Shown here: in pieces, positions 9,305-17,124 of the stretch
Position numbering within the stretch: the first letter of the stretch is position 1
Layout: the number at the start of each line of letters is the position of its first letter
Assembly (NCBI GenBank): GCA_000027065.2
Contig: FN543093.2
Coordinates: 562,074 to 626,073, forward strand
Direction: 5' to 3'
DNA from: Cronobacter turicensis z3032
Lineage (GTDB): Bacteria > Pseudomonadota > Gammaproteobacteria > Enterobacterales > Enterobacteriaceae
Length of the DNA: 64,000 nt
The notes under the pieces: model-generated
The model's input: only the letters and a program-made list of their open reading frames with translations
The model's database searches: none
What the model was told of the DNA's origin: nothing
Translations under genes and position numbers: made by a program

Positions 9305-10922
9305 TTTCCTCATCGATAAGCACAGACGATTCGCCCGCATCGATAATTCTGCGCTGTAAAGTCTGGAGTTCAGCTTCTAGCTTATCCACCTCGTCCTGAT
9401 GAATATCCCGATCGTTGCGTTTTTGCAGCGATGCTTGTTGCTGCTGGATCTCTTCCAGACTGCCCCAGTCCTGCTTCAAAATTGTGCCGAGCTTGTCAAA
9501 AATCCCCTGACGACGACTTAATCCTTCCATCGAGGTTTCCAGCTCAATCAGTTTCATCACCATTTCAGGTACTACGTCGAACCCTTGCGTTATCTGCGCC
9601 AGCAAATCAGCATCGCTGGCATCAAAGCGCGACTGATCGTCAACCACCCAATTCAGATCCTGCTGATATACCTCACGGTAAATCCCCGGCAATGTGTCGT
9701 GCCAGTCTGGCTCGTTAGGATCTTTCAACCACTCCTGACGGATAGCGTGCAGCTCCGGCTGGGTAATTAACGTAATCGTGTGGCCCTGGGCGTTTAAATC
9801 ACGCTCAATTTCCAGTAAGTCTTTTAACCACTGCTGGCGGTATTTGAGCCAGTAGGGGCCAGGAACATGCTTACGCTCAGCACTGCGATCTTCGCCGTCT
9901 TTAGCGTACTGATAGCTCACCTTACCGGTGCGGCGTTTATAGTTGCGATAGGTGTCTTTATTCACCGGATCGGTGGTGAACGCCAGCAGATCACGATATT
10001 TCAGCAATGGCGACATCCACTCTTCGCCATTTTTGATGAGACTTTCCATCGCTTTATCTTTGGTGACTACGGTACAGGTCCAGCAGCCAAAGCGAGAGTT
10101 CCCGCAAGAGGGGGTACTTTCGTCGATCACCAGGGGACACTCACCCTGTGCGGAAGAGTCCATATACAGCGTCCACAGAGGACGGTTGTTTCCGCCCCAC
10201 GGGCTTTCCCATTCGTCGATATCTTCAGGAGCATAGCGGAACGCGCCGCGCAGCAGTTTCCAGACATCTTCTACATCCCAAGTATCAATAGGGGTATAGA
10301 TAAACGCATTTGCCAGCGTGGTATGCCGGGCCAGGCGTGAGCCATCAATTTTGTGCTTTGCGATGACCTGCGCACGGGAGGCACTCTCGCTACTACGTGA
10401 GCCGAGGACAACAATCACTTCATCGAACTGGCTAACCTTATCTTTAATAAAGTCGCTCACCGGATTGATTTTCATACGCTCGGTACACCAACGGAAACTC
10501 CGGGTTGGAGCCGGATAACCTTTCCCCAGTAAATTGACCCAGAAGGTTTCATTAGTTTTAGGCGTTACCGCATGTTGAGTGATCGGCAGGCCATTACGCT
10601 TTGCGCCTGCTTCAATCTGCAACATTGTTTTTTTAATTAAATCTACTACCACTGGCGTTTCCACCAGCGTATCGGATGACACCACAAAAACATCTTTGCT
10701 GCGCATTTCCGGGGGCAGGCCGAGCAGGGCCAGATACACCAGCGTGATCACGGCGGAAGAATCTTTCCCGCCGCTATAGCCAATTACCCATGGACGCTTA
10801 TCCGCACAATAAATTCTTTGAACCTCAGCAACATATTCGGCCAGAGGGCGTCCAGCGAACTGCTCCTGATTAATAAAATCTTCGTATTCGGCCAAATCGT
10901 AGGCCTGCACTAATTTACTCAT
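9288..10922 (-). CDS. dndC: DNA sulfur modification protein DndC (PAPS-reductase/ATP-pyrophosphatase family)
   Basis: A 544-residue protein with the PP-loop SGGKDS at residues 50-55 and a cysteine cluster (SCGNSRFGCWTC) around residues 273-283 that in this family holds an Fe-S cluster. DndC activates DNA with ATP and carries the sulfur-transfer chemistry that swaps a non-bridging phosphate oxygen for sulfur. The start overlaps the dndB stop as ATGA. The C-terminal 100 residues look helical and charged. Confidence 0.95.
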   Translation of the reverse strand: MSKLVQAYDLAEYEDFINQEQFAGRPLAEYVAEVQRIYCADKRPWVIGYSGGKDSSAVITLVYLALLGLPPEMRSKDVFVVSSDTLVETPVVVDLIKKTMLQIEAGAKRNGLPITQHAVTPKTNETFWVNLLGKGYPAPTRSFRWCTERMKINPVSDFIKDKVSQFDEVIVVLGSRSSESASRAQVIAKHKIDGSRLARHTTLANAFIYTPIDTWDVEDVWKLLRGAFRYAPEDIDEWESPWGGNNRPLWTLYMDSSAQGECPLVIDESTPSCGNSRFGCWTCTVVTKDKAMESLIKNGEEWMSPLLKYRDLLAFTTDPVNKDTYRNYKRRTGKVSYQYAKDGEDRSAERKHVPGPYWLKYRQQWLKDLLEIERDLNAQGHTITLITQPELHAIRQEWLKDPNEPDWHDTLPGIYREVYQQDLNWVVDDQSRFDASDADLLAQITQGFDVVPEMVMKLIELETSMEGLSRRQGIFDKLGTILKQDWGSLEEIQQQQASLQKRNDRDIHQDEVDKLEAELQTLQRRIIDAGESSVLIDEENERAH

Positions 10923-12004
10923 GAGACAACCACTTGAGCTTCGAGCTCCTGTTCTTCAGGAGTGAGAGGAAGGGAGAGTGCGATTTTTAACGCATTGCAG
11001 GTGAGCTGGATCGCTGTACTGGTTTTACTCAGCTTACCGTGCTGCATCGCACGTTTGATCAGTTCTGGGTTGTTTCTACGCCAGTTAAAGGTTTTGAGCT
11101 CAGCGATTTTGTCCGGCCATTGCTCAGGATAATCCGTAAGCAGGGTATATCCCAGTTGTCCGAGCGCCTGCAAACCGATGCCATGAGCATGGACATAGTC
11201 CTGCCGTAGCTGAACCGGTGAAACTTCCTTTTTCGCTGCTAACTGCCAGTCCGGCATTACTTGATAAATAGCTTGCCAGTAACGTGTTGCTACTTGGGTA
11301 CATTCTTCAAAATTGCCCTCTTTAGGATCTTTGCCCAACAACGCACGGGTAGCTTGTTTGATGCTGCTTAGCGTAAATAATTTATTTGACCGCTGACTGA
11401 TACCTGATTTTTCCAGCTCCGTCATCCCAACGAAAGGCTCAACAGACATCGCCAGATAACGCGCCAGATTTGAACTGGCATCACGATGATCGTATAACGA
11501 CGCCAGCGAAGGGCTGGGACGAATGGCGTATTTGTTCAGGTCGGCGAACATCTGTTGACTACGCTTTAAGCCTTCATCCACAAAAAACAACACTGGAATA
11601 TTATCCTGTCCCAGCTCTGGACGAGCATCTAAAGCATCTTCAATTGCTTTACGGCGATGTTGACCGTCATTAATCAGAATTTGCGCATCCATTGGTACAC
11701 ATAATGTTCCCAGATTATTCGAGCCGGGGAACTCATCAAACTGGACGTCTACAGCAATAGAGGCTGTAAGCGCAGAGAACACATAATCTTTTGGATTTTC
11801 CAGAAGGTACCGCACCATTTCAGGGATACGAGATTTATTCAGTATGCGCTGCGCGCGCAGTTCAGGAGGTACGTCATTTTCATCAAAGCTAAAGATCTTT
11901 GGAATGATACGCATCGGGCATGTGGCAATATAGAAAGGGCGGCCTGCCTGAATGCCACGTATAGCTGGAAAAGAGTAGCAATAATCTGCATCAACACTAG
12001 CCAT
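10919..12004 (-). CDS. dndB: DNA sulfur modification protein and regulator DndB
   Basis: A 361-residue protein with the DGQHR signature at residues 113-117 (INDGQHRRKAIE). DndB is the first gene of dndBCDE. In related systems it binds the operon promoter, represses it, and tunes modification frequency. Its own promoter region carries TACG-N10-CGTA at 12039-12056. No cysteine desulfurase gene (dndA) precedes it, as in systems that use the housekeeping IscS. ATGA overlap with dndC. Confidence 0.94.
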   Translation of the reverse strand: MASVDADYCYSFPAIRGIQAGRPFYIATCPMRIIPKIFSFDENDVPPELRAQRILNKSRIPEMVRYLLENPKDYVFSALTASIAVDVQFDEFPGSNNLGTLCVPMDAQILINDGQHRRKAIEDALDARPELGQDNIPVLFFVDEGLKRSQQMFADLNKYAIRPSPSLASLYDHRDASSNLARYLAMSVEPFVGMTELEKSGISQRSNKLFTLSSIKQATRALLGKDPKEGNFEECTQVATRYWQAIYQVMPDWQLAAKKEVSPVQLRQDYVHAHGIGLQALGQLGYTLLTDYPEQWPDKIAELKTFNWRRNNPELIKRAMQHGKLSKTSTAIQLTCNALKIALSLPLTPEEQELEAQVVVS

Positions 12005-12037
12005 GCTTTGATCCGTATAAAAATTTAATCAGTGAAA

Positions 12038-12057
12038 TTACGTGATATTTTACGTAA
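12038..12057. promoter_or_regulatory. Candidate DndB operator upstream of dndB
   Basis: A perfect inverted repeat TTACGT-N8-ACGTAA lies 34 bases upstream of the dndB ATG. Read as TACG-N10-CGTA (12039-12056) it equals the DndB footprint motif I recall from the Salmonella Cerro dnd operon. Its position over the expected promoter fits autorepression. I could not assign the -35 and -10 boxes with confidence. Confidence 0.65.
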
Positions 12058-12137
12058 CAAGTAGAAGGATTAACAGCTTTTTTAACGTAAAAAATTGCGT
12101 ACAAGATTCCAATATTTCACATTTGACTAGTGCATTG

Positions 12138-12389
12138 TCACTCCCGACGCCGTATCAACTCACTCCGCTCAACCATTACACCATCTTTACAATACCTGCT
12201 CGGCCAGATGACGGAAGGGTGAACGCCTAGCGCTTCAGCGATTAAATATTCACCTTTAGGCCAGGGGCGGGTAAGCGCATTGGCGAGCGTCGAAGAACCC
12301 AGCCCTGAAGCGCGTGAAAGCGCCGTGAGTGAAGTGCCTTTTTTACGTAGGGCCGCAATGATGTCTGCCGGATGCCAGTCTGTCGTCAT
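12138..12389 (-). CDS. Nlp/SfsB-like (Ner family) DNA-binding protein
   Basis: An 83-residue helix-turn-helix protein of the Ner/Nlp family: WHPADIIAALRKKGTSLTALSRASGLGSST forms the HTH, followed by the family's wP.geyLIAeALgvhPsvIWPSRY block. Relatives include phage Mu Ner and the E. coli activator SfsB. ATG 12389 has a strong AGGAGGG ribosome site. It is transcribed divergently from the XRE gene at 12598 across a palindrome-rich spacer, and it sits just upstream of dndB in the same direction, so it could affect dnd transcription; that link is inference. Confidence 0.85.
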   Translation of the reverse strand: MTTDWHPADIIAALRKKGTSLTALSRASGLGSSTLANALTRPWPKGEYLIAEALGVHPSVIWPSRYCKDGVMVERSELIRRRE

Positions 12390-12437
12390 GATTCCCTCCT
12401 GACGAGTTTGTATGAATGATTACGTTATAAAGTGATG

Positions 12438-12595
12438 CTACGTTATTCGTAGTTGATTTTAAACGGCCAAAACTACGTAATTCGTAGCTTTGCGATCGAG
12501 CACAATGTTCTCTGCAACCGTTACGAAGCGCGAACACGGCGTCTTGCTACGTTTATCGTAGTATCGCGATGACTCTAAAACTACGACTATCGTAG
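12438..12595. promoter_or_regulatory. Four CTACG-N5-CGTAG palindromes, operator array
   Basis: Identical-format 15-bp inverted repeats occur at 12438-12452, 12473-12487, 12547-12561 and 12581-12595. Starts are 35, 74 and 34 bases apart, giving two pairs with near-equal spacing. The spacers are TTATT, TAATT, TTTAT and ACTAT. The last site ends two bases before the ATG of the XRE regulator. The array fills the divergent region between the Nlp-like and XRE genes and most likely binds the XRE protein cooperatively. Confidence 0.85.
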
Positions 12596-12597
12596 TT

Positions 12598-12909
12598 ATG
12601 AGCGAAACCACTAATACCCCAACTGTCTTTTGCAAACGCCTGAAAACGGCGCGTGAAGCGAAGGGCCTTTCTCAGAAGAAGCTTGGCATCCTGGCCGGGA
12701 TAGATGAGTTCGTCGCGAGTGCGCGTATCAACCGCTACGAAAAGGGCGTTCATCAGGCAAGTATCGAAATCGCACGCAAACTGGCGGACGCTTTAGCGGT
12801 TCCACTGGCTTACTTTTACACTGAAGACGATGAGCTTGCAGAGTTGTTGCTCCGCTGGAAGCAGTTGGATCAAGACGTTAAAAATGCCATCCTGAGTCAT
12901 ATTAAATAA
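12598..12909 (+). CDS. XRE-family helix-turn-helix regulator
   Basis: A 103-residue lambda-repressor-type protein: RLKTAREAKGLSQKKLGILAGIDEFVASARINRYEKG is the HTH_3 domain, followed by an LADALAVPLAYFYTEDDELAELLL segment common in phage and island regulators. It is the only available ATG. No Shine-Dalgarno sequence is present, because the fourth palindrome ends two bases before the ATG. Translation may therefore start on a leaderless mRNA, and repression could block the start region directly. Divergent to the Nlp-like gene. Confidence 0.88.
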   Translation: MSETTNTPTVFCKRLKTAREAKGLSQKKLGILAGIDEFVASARINRYEKGVHQASIEIARKLADALAVPLAYFYTEDDELAELLLRWKQLDQDVKNAILSHIK

Positions 12910-12928
12910 TATTTTTCATTTAAATTAA

Positions 12929-13014
12929 CGCAACCCTTAATTAATTATCTGAAAATAAAAACTTCAGATTTAATCTAATCAATATAATTTTTATTTGACT
13001 AATAAGGGGTTGCG
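12929..13014. repeat. Nested inverted repeats in AT-rich spacer
   Basis: The outer arms are CGCAACCC (12929-12936) and GGGTTGCG (13007-13014); near-matching AT sequence continues inward. Inside lies a second perfect 7-bp repeat, ATCTGAA / TTCAGAT (12947-12969). This follows the XRE stop and could be its terminator, a structured RNA or an old junction. No gene is visible in 12910-13126. Confidence 0.45.
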
Positions 13015-13126
13015 AGTTTTTATAATAGTTCTTTTACTGAATCAACTAATCGCTCACCCGTTTCTTGCTTCTCTTGTCTGGTAAATACTAAATGCAAAAT
13101 CATATTTGCGTTTCAGGGGCAAGACG

Positions 13127-13663
13127 ATGCAAAACGATGTTGAAGGGTCATTACGGCTGATGACGCTTGGTGAAATTGCGATGGCGAAGCGTGTGTTTGG
13201 TCACAGTATTGTGTATAGCCGGGTATGGATACATTGTGATAGTTATTTACCTTTTGGGTTGCAGAGTACCAGGTTTGCAATGACGCCAAATGGTGAATTG
13301 TGGTTCAGAAAAGAGAAATATGCAGCCGATTACTCAGACACATCGGTTACTCCAGGCTCTAAGCACTTATTTATTCATGAGATGGGACATGTCTGGCAGC
13401 ACCAGACCGGCAGGTGGGTTAGATTGCGCGGGTCGCTCAGCTGGGCTGCTGATTATACGTACAGACTTGATAAAGAGAAAATTACAGACTATACCCTCGA
13501 ACAGCAGGCAGCAATTATCGCAGATTATTGGTTTTTATTAACCTACGGAATAAAGGTATGGCGTGATAATCAAGGACCCAATCTATTAGGGAATTACAGG
13601 GGAGTAGACTCTTTAAAAGATGTTCCAATGCTTTATAGAAAAATTATTTATGGACGAGTGTAG
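13127..13663 (+). CDS. Zinc-metallopeptidase effector (VgrG/Rhs-associated type)
   Basis: A 178-residue protein with the zinc-peptidase motif HEMGH at residues 84-88 and a downstream Glu in LEQQAAIIADYW that could be the third ligand. The block LMTLGEIAMAKRVFGHSIVYSRVWIH...PFGLQ and the C-terminal LYRKII are typical of small metallopeptidase-like proteins carried beside type VI secretion VgrG genes. ATG 13127 follows AGGGG; a TTG at 13106 is also in frame. It has no signal peptide. The immunity-type lipoprotein gene starts one base after its stop. No VgrG or PAAR gene is in the window, so delivery is unproven. Confidence 0.75.
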   Translation: MQNDVEGSLRLMTLGEIAMAKRVFGHSIVYSRVWIHCDSYLPFGLQSTRFAMTPNGELWFRKEKYAADYSDTSVTPGSKHLFIHEMGHVWQHQTGRWVRLRGSLSWAADYTYRLDKEKITDYTLEQQAAIIADYWFLLTYGIKVWRDNQGPNLLGNYRGVDSLKDVPMLYRKIIYGRV

Positions 13664-13664
13664 G

Positions 13665-14072
13665 ATGAATAAATATACGTTACTTGCAATGGTGTTTCTG
13701 TTAACTGGCTGCCCGGGTCCGATGGATCCTATCCCTTTTGAGGAAGCTGCACAGGTCAGACTGGTCAGCAATCAGGTATGTATTACCACTCCAGCCAGCA
13801 CGGGTGAAAAGATATTTTCTGTACATATAAGCAACGGTATCGGGCAGGAGATATATAAAACTTTCGGTCGTTATGCGCAGCAACCTGTCGTCGTCCAGGG
13901 GAAGTGCCTTCCCGCCTTTGGCTTTGAGTTTAAGCCTGGCAACAGGTATGCGGCTTTTTATCAAATAGAAAAGAACACTACTGAGCCGGGCAAGACGTAT
14001 GTTGTAAGATTCTCACTGGAGCAGGATGAGAAGGGTAGTTTGAGGTTGACACCATATGGTCGAAATAACTGA
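13665..14072 (+). CDS. Putative type VI immunity lipoprotein, copy 1
   Basis: A 135-residue predicted lipoprotein: basic start, hydrophobic stretch and lipobox LLTGC with Cys16, followed by PGPMD. The mature part shares the pattern VCIT.P...GEKI.SVHI and CLPAFGFEFKPGNRYAAFY with two other genes in this window (14832 and 37271). This family is found next to the metallopeptidase effector and is annotated elsewhere as putative T6SS immunity periplasmic lipoprotein. ATG 13665 is one base after the effector stop. It probably protects the periplasm from the neighbouring peptidase. Confidence 0.75.
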   Translation: MNKYTLLAMVFLLTGCPGPMDPIPFEEAAQVRLVSNQVCITTPASTGEKIFSVHISNGIGQEIYKTFGRYAQQPVVVQGKCLPAFGFEFKPGNRYAAFYQIEKNTTEPGKTYVVRFSLEQDEKGSLRLTPYGRNN

Positions 14073-14135
14073 TTAACTGTTGAGAGTCTCTTACCGCTGT
14101 GATTTTCTCTTCGCACCACTATATATTCAGGGTAG

Positions 14136-14336
14136 CCAGTCAGATTAAAAACATGGCCAGGCGGTTATTCACCATGGACAGCGCACCGGGTGATGGTTCG
14201 CAATATCGCGCCTTTTATTGGCCGGACTATTCCTTTGCTCGGTGTTATTATTTTGTCGGCAGATGTCTCACAAATTATTTTCTGTACGATACGCGATTAC
14301 AACGCTATCGCGAGAGGAGATGACAAAATATGGTAG
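14136..14336 (+). pseudogene. Remnant of a membrane-associated DUF1493 companion gene
   Basis: Frame 14136-14336 has no convincing start but encodes a C-terminal stretch (hydrophobic, then LSADVSQIIFCTIRDYNAIARGDDKIW) resembling the small membrane proteins that often precede DUF1493 genes. Its stop overlaps the DUF1493 ATG at 14330. It looks like the eroded tail of a longer gene. The family resemblance is from memory. Confidence 0.4.
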
Positions 14337-14655
14337 ACAACCTCGAAAAGCAGATTTACGAACTCATTCGGCCTTACGCTGGTACATATCTCTTCACGGG
14401 AAGGAAGCCCCGTTGACGCCGGAAACGGATTTAGATACCGATCTGCAAATAGACGAGGCTGAAATAGAAGATTTGATGGATGCCTTTTTTACGACATTTA
14501 ACGTTGATCGCGCCGGATTTACGATTAAAACTTATTTTCCTGATTCGCCTTTTTCCTGGAATATCTTTAAAAAACCGGAACCCATACCGGTGCCGGATTT
14601 CACTATTGGGATGTTGATCGCCTCTGCCAGAGCTGGCCGCTGGTTATATGACTAA
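14330..14655 (+). pseudogene. DUF1493 family protein gene, broken by a one-base frameshift
   Basis: From ATG 14330 the frame reads MVDNLEKQIYELIRPYAGTY and then GRKPR before TGA near 14413. The rest of the family sequence (LTPETDLDTDLQIDEAEIEDLMDAFF ... DFTIGMLIASARAGRWLYD) continues in another frame to 14655. Restoring one C in the CCCC run at about 14408-14411 would fuse both parts into a normal DUF1493 protein of about 108 residues. DUF1493 proteins resemble acyl-carrier proteins and often sit in effector/immunity islands. It is either a recent pseudogene or a homopolymer sequencing error. Confidence 0.75.
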
Positions 14656-14705
14656 ATCCTGAAGCTGTTTTTCGTTGTATTGGTCAGGGCTTTTCAGAGA
14701 TGTAG

Positions 14706-14831
14706 GCCTCAGAAAGAATCAATATATGGATAAGCTTTAACGCGCCAAACCGTCAGGGCATGTATTGCGGAAAAGACAACCTGCGTGACATACCGCTGTT
14801 GTATCGCAAAATCGTAACGGGAAGAGATTAA
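14706..14831 (+). pseudogene. C-terminal remnant of a second metallopeptidase effector
   Basis: An open frame without a start ends GKDNLRDIPLLYRKIVTGRD at TAA 14829-14831. It aligns with the C-terminus of the intact effector, GVDSLKDVPMLYRKIIYGRV (stop 13663). As in the intact pair, a lipoprotein gene starts directly after the stop. The peptidase domain with HEMGH is gone. This is a relic of a duplicated effector/immunity module. Confidence 0.72.
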
Positions 14832-15230
14832 GTGATAAGAAAAAGTGTAATGTTATTTCCGCTTTTCCTGGTGGCAGGATGCCCCGGCCCTGGCGATCGC
14901 CTGCAGGATAAGGTGCCTGCGCAAGTGACGTTTTCTGGCAACAATGTTTGCATTACCTACCCGGTGACGCCAGGCGACTATATTACGTCTGTCCAGATTG
15001 GTAGCGAACAGAATGATTTCGTCTATGACGTATTTAACGATAAGCCGGTTCATCCGGCGGGTAACCAGTGCTTGCCTCTTTTTGAATATCACTTTAAAGC
15101 GAACAAAAACTACACGCTGTATTATGGCCTGAATAATAAAGAATACGACTTCCGGAAGCTTATTCACGCTGCATTCGTGTTTCCGGATAATCGTTCTGCG
15201 AATACCGATAAAAACAACCAGCAGAAGTAA
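14832..15230 (+). CDS. Putative type VI immunity lipoprotein, copy 2 (orphan)
   Basis: A 132-residue predicted lipoprotein: MIRKS start, hydrophobic segment, lipobox LVAGC with Cys17, then PGPGD. It shares the VCITYPV.PG and CLPLFEYHFKANKNYTLYY blocks with the copies at 13665 and 37271. The GTG at 14832 directly follows the stop of the effector remnant and has a GGGAAGAG ribosome site; the ATG at 14850 would remove the basic n-region. It remains intact although its effector is reduced to a tail, as expected of a retained orphan immunity gene. Confidence 0.72.
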   Translation: MIRKSVMLFPLFLVAGCPGPGDRLQDKVPAQVTFSGNNVCITYPVTPGDYITSVQIGSEQNDFVYDVFNDKPVHPAGNQCLPLFEYHFKANKNYTLYYGLNNKEYDFRKLIHAAFVFPDNRSANTDKNNQQK

Positions 15231-15237
15231 TGCATAA

Positions 15238-15265
15238 AAATCCCCGCCGCAGCGGGGATTTCTTT
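15238..15265. terminator. Terminator between lipoprotein 2 and gldA
   Basis: The stem AAATCCCCGC / GCGGGGATTT with loop CGCA (15238-15261) is followed by CTTT and has A-rich sequence on the other side. It can serve both converging genes. Confidence 0.8.
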
Positions 15266-15301
15266 AATCAATACGCTTCAAAACACAACCACTCGCCACG
15301 C

Positions 15302-16405
15302 TTATTCCCACTCCTCCAAAAAGCGCTGGCCGTACTGGTCGGCGACCAGCAGCGCGGCATATACCTGCTCCGGCGACACGCCACCCGGCATGTTGTGAAT
15401 GGTTTCGCCCTCTGCGCACGCCGCCTGCGCCACCAGACGCATTTTGGTTTGCACATCTTCTTTAATATCGAGTTGCGCGAGCGTAATCGGCAGCCCGACG
15501 CTGTGGCAAAGCGCGGCAACCGTTTCTATCTCTTCTGACGGCGCATTTTCCAGCACCAGCTGGGTGAGCGTGCCGAAGGCGACTTTCTCGCCATGATAGT
15601 AATGATGCGCGTCCGGAATGGCGGTAAGCCCGTTGTGGATAGCATGGGCTGCTGCCAGGCCGCCGCTCTCAAAGCCCACGCCGCTCAGGTACGTGTTGGC
15701 TTCGATAATGCGCTCAAGCGCCGGGGTGACGACGTGCTGTTCGGCCGCCAGCATCGCTTTTTCTCCCTGCTCAAGCAGCGTGTTGTAGCACAGCTCGGCA
15801 AGCGCCAGCGCGGCCTGGGTGCATTTGCCGCCCGCCATGGTGGTCGCGCCGCTACGCGAGCAGGCGCGCGCTTCAAACCAGGTGGCCAGCGCATCGCCAA
15901 TGCCGGACGCCAGCAGGCGCGCCGGGGCGCCCGCCACAACCTGCGTGTCGACGACAACGATATTCGGGTTATGCGGCAGCATCAGGTAGCGATCGAACTC
16001 GCCGTCGTCGGTATAAATCACCGAAAGCGCGCTGCACGGCGCGTCGGTGGAGGCGATGGTCGGCGCGATAGCGACCGGCACCGCCATAAAGTGCGCCAGC
16101 GCTTTTGCGGTATCGAGCGTTTTACCGCCGCCGATGCCCAGCACAGCGGTACAGCTGGCGCTGTCGGCGAGTTTACGCAGCCGGTCGATTTCATTTTGCG
16201 AGCACTCGCCGCCAAACGGTGCGATTTCGACGCTAAGCTCCGCCTGTTTAAAACTCTGACGCAGCGTCTCTTCTGCAAACCCGAGCACGAATTTATCCCC
16301 GACGATCAGCCAGCGTTCGGCCAGCGGTTTTAAATAGTCGCCGATGCGGGAGAGCACGCCTGCGCCCTGAATGTATTTACCGGGTGACTGAATAATGCGA
16401 TCCAT
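15302..16405 (-). CDS. gldA: Glycerol dehydrogenase GldA
   Basis: A 367-residue iron/zinc alcohol dehydrogenase, the same length as E. coli GldA. It has the NAD-binding [12 protein letters not shown] and the metal-ligand segments [13 protein letters not shown] (Asp), [10 protein letters not shown] (His) and [11 protein letters not shown] (His). It oxidises glycerol to dihydroxyacetone with NAD+ in the cytoplasm. ATG 16405 has a strong GGAGGAA ribosome site. Gene composition returns to chromosomal type here, marking the right side of the island. Confidence 0.95.
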   Translation of the reverse strand: MDRIIQSPGKYIQGAGVLSRIGDYLKPLAERWLIVGDKFVLGFAEETLRQSFKQAELSVEIAPFGGECSQNEIDRLRKLADSASCTAVLGIGGGKTLDTAKALAHFMAVPVAIAPTIASTDAPCSALSVIYTDDGEFDRYLMLPHNPNIVVVDTQVVAGAPARLLASGIGDALATWFEARACSRSGATTMAGGKCTQAALALAELCYNTLLEQGEKAMLAAEQHVVTPALERIIEANTYLSGVGFESGGLAAAHAIHNGLTAIPDAHHYYHGEKVAFGTLTQLVLENAPSEEIETVAALCHSVGLPITLAQLDIKEDVQTKMRLVAQAACAEGETIHNMPGGVSPEQVYAALLVADQYGQRFLEEWE

Positions 16406-16613
16406 AACATTCCTCCTTCAGAGAGTGAGTTAACCTGCTGTGTTTCCTTGTCTTGCTCAGACTTCTCAGTCTCTGACTCTACCGCCGGGGGCGTGCGCAT
16501 TTGTTGCGCTATATCTAAAGGAGGCGCGATTGCGTCATGCCTGCGGGCAGGCGAGTCAACGCGTTAAATCATTTTTATTAAACGGTATTGTCGTCATCCG
16601 TCAGAATACATAA

Positions 16614-16883
16614 TTATTTTTGCGCTGAGCTTTTCTGACGAAGGGCTTGCAGATATTTCATGCCTTGCGCTGAAATCTGATAATGATCCATGCCCGCAGG
16701 CATTGAGGGCGTTATGTTGACTAATCCGGCCTCGTATAAATTCCTTACAAGCCTGGCAACATTGCCCACTCCCTCCATTTTTCGCTGTGACATGGCGCGA
16801 TCGAGATTATACCAGGTCCACTTCACATCGTCTCTTGACGCTAAAAGCGTCAGAATATTGAATTCAGCCTCGTTGATTATCAT
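16614..16883 (-). CDS. Small winged-helix-like protein, tandem copy B
   Basis: An 89-residue protein homologous to its upstream neighbour: both have xxNxLxxLAs...WTWxxLDRaMs.R.meGvGNVArLVrnLyeaGLV followed by YqiSaqG..yL, a winged-helix layout. It overlaps the neighbour's end by 20 bases. The function is not known. Its place directly downstream of a putative toxin suggests immunity, but a regulator is also possible. Confidence 0.7.
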   Translation of the reverse strand: MIINEAEFNILTLLASRDDVKWTWYNLDRAMSQRKMEGVGNVARLVRNLYEAGLVNITPSMPAGMDHYQISAQGMKYLQALRQKSSAQK

Positions 16884-17124
16884 TGTTTTCCTTTAATAAC
16901 TGGTGACCTTGTGGTGATACGCGATAACGAGGCTTCAGGGCGTTCTCGGTATACACAGCGTCAACCATTCCATTATCCACGAGGCCGGTAACGATGTTCG
17001 CAACATTGCCAAACCCTTCAATGCCACGAATGGCAAGGGTGCGATCCAGCATTATCCACGTCCAGTCAGTTTCTTTTTCAGCCATGACTCTCAGGACATT
17101 AAGTTCCGTATTGGTTACTTTCAT
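16864..17124 (-). CDS. Small winged-helix-like protein, tandem copy A
   Basis: An 86-residue paralogue of the gene at 16614, with WTWIMLDRTLAIRGIEGFGNVANIVTGLVDNGMV and YRVSPQGHQLL. Its ATG overlaps the stop of the putative toxin gene as ATGA, so the three genes form one coupled unit. The tandem duplication next to a polymorphic-toxin-like gene fits immunity genes diversified against toxin variants. No experimentally known relative comes to mind. Confidence 0.72.
   Translation of the reverse strand: MKVTNTELNVLRVMAEKETDWTWIMLDRTLAIRGIEGFGNVANIVTGLVDNGMVDAVYTENALKPRYRVSPQGHQLLKENNDNQRG

Noticed and set aside
12042..12230. Short plus-strand ORF over the dndB promoter
   Set aside because: No ribosome site and no family; it covers the operator and the end of the Nlp-like gene.
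14099..14323. 74-codon plus-strand ORF before DUF1493
   Set aside because: Another frame of the same stretch gives a recognisable companion-protein tail, so this frame is probably not the real one.
1..15300. Island attachment site, integrase or insertion sequence
   Set aside because: No tRNA, integrase, transposase or flanking direct repeat could be found in the window; the left edge is outside.
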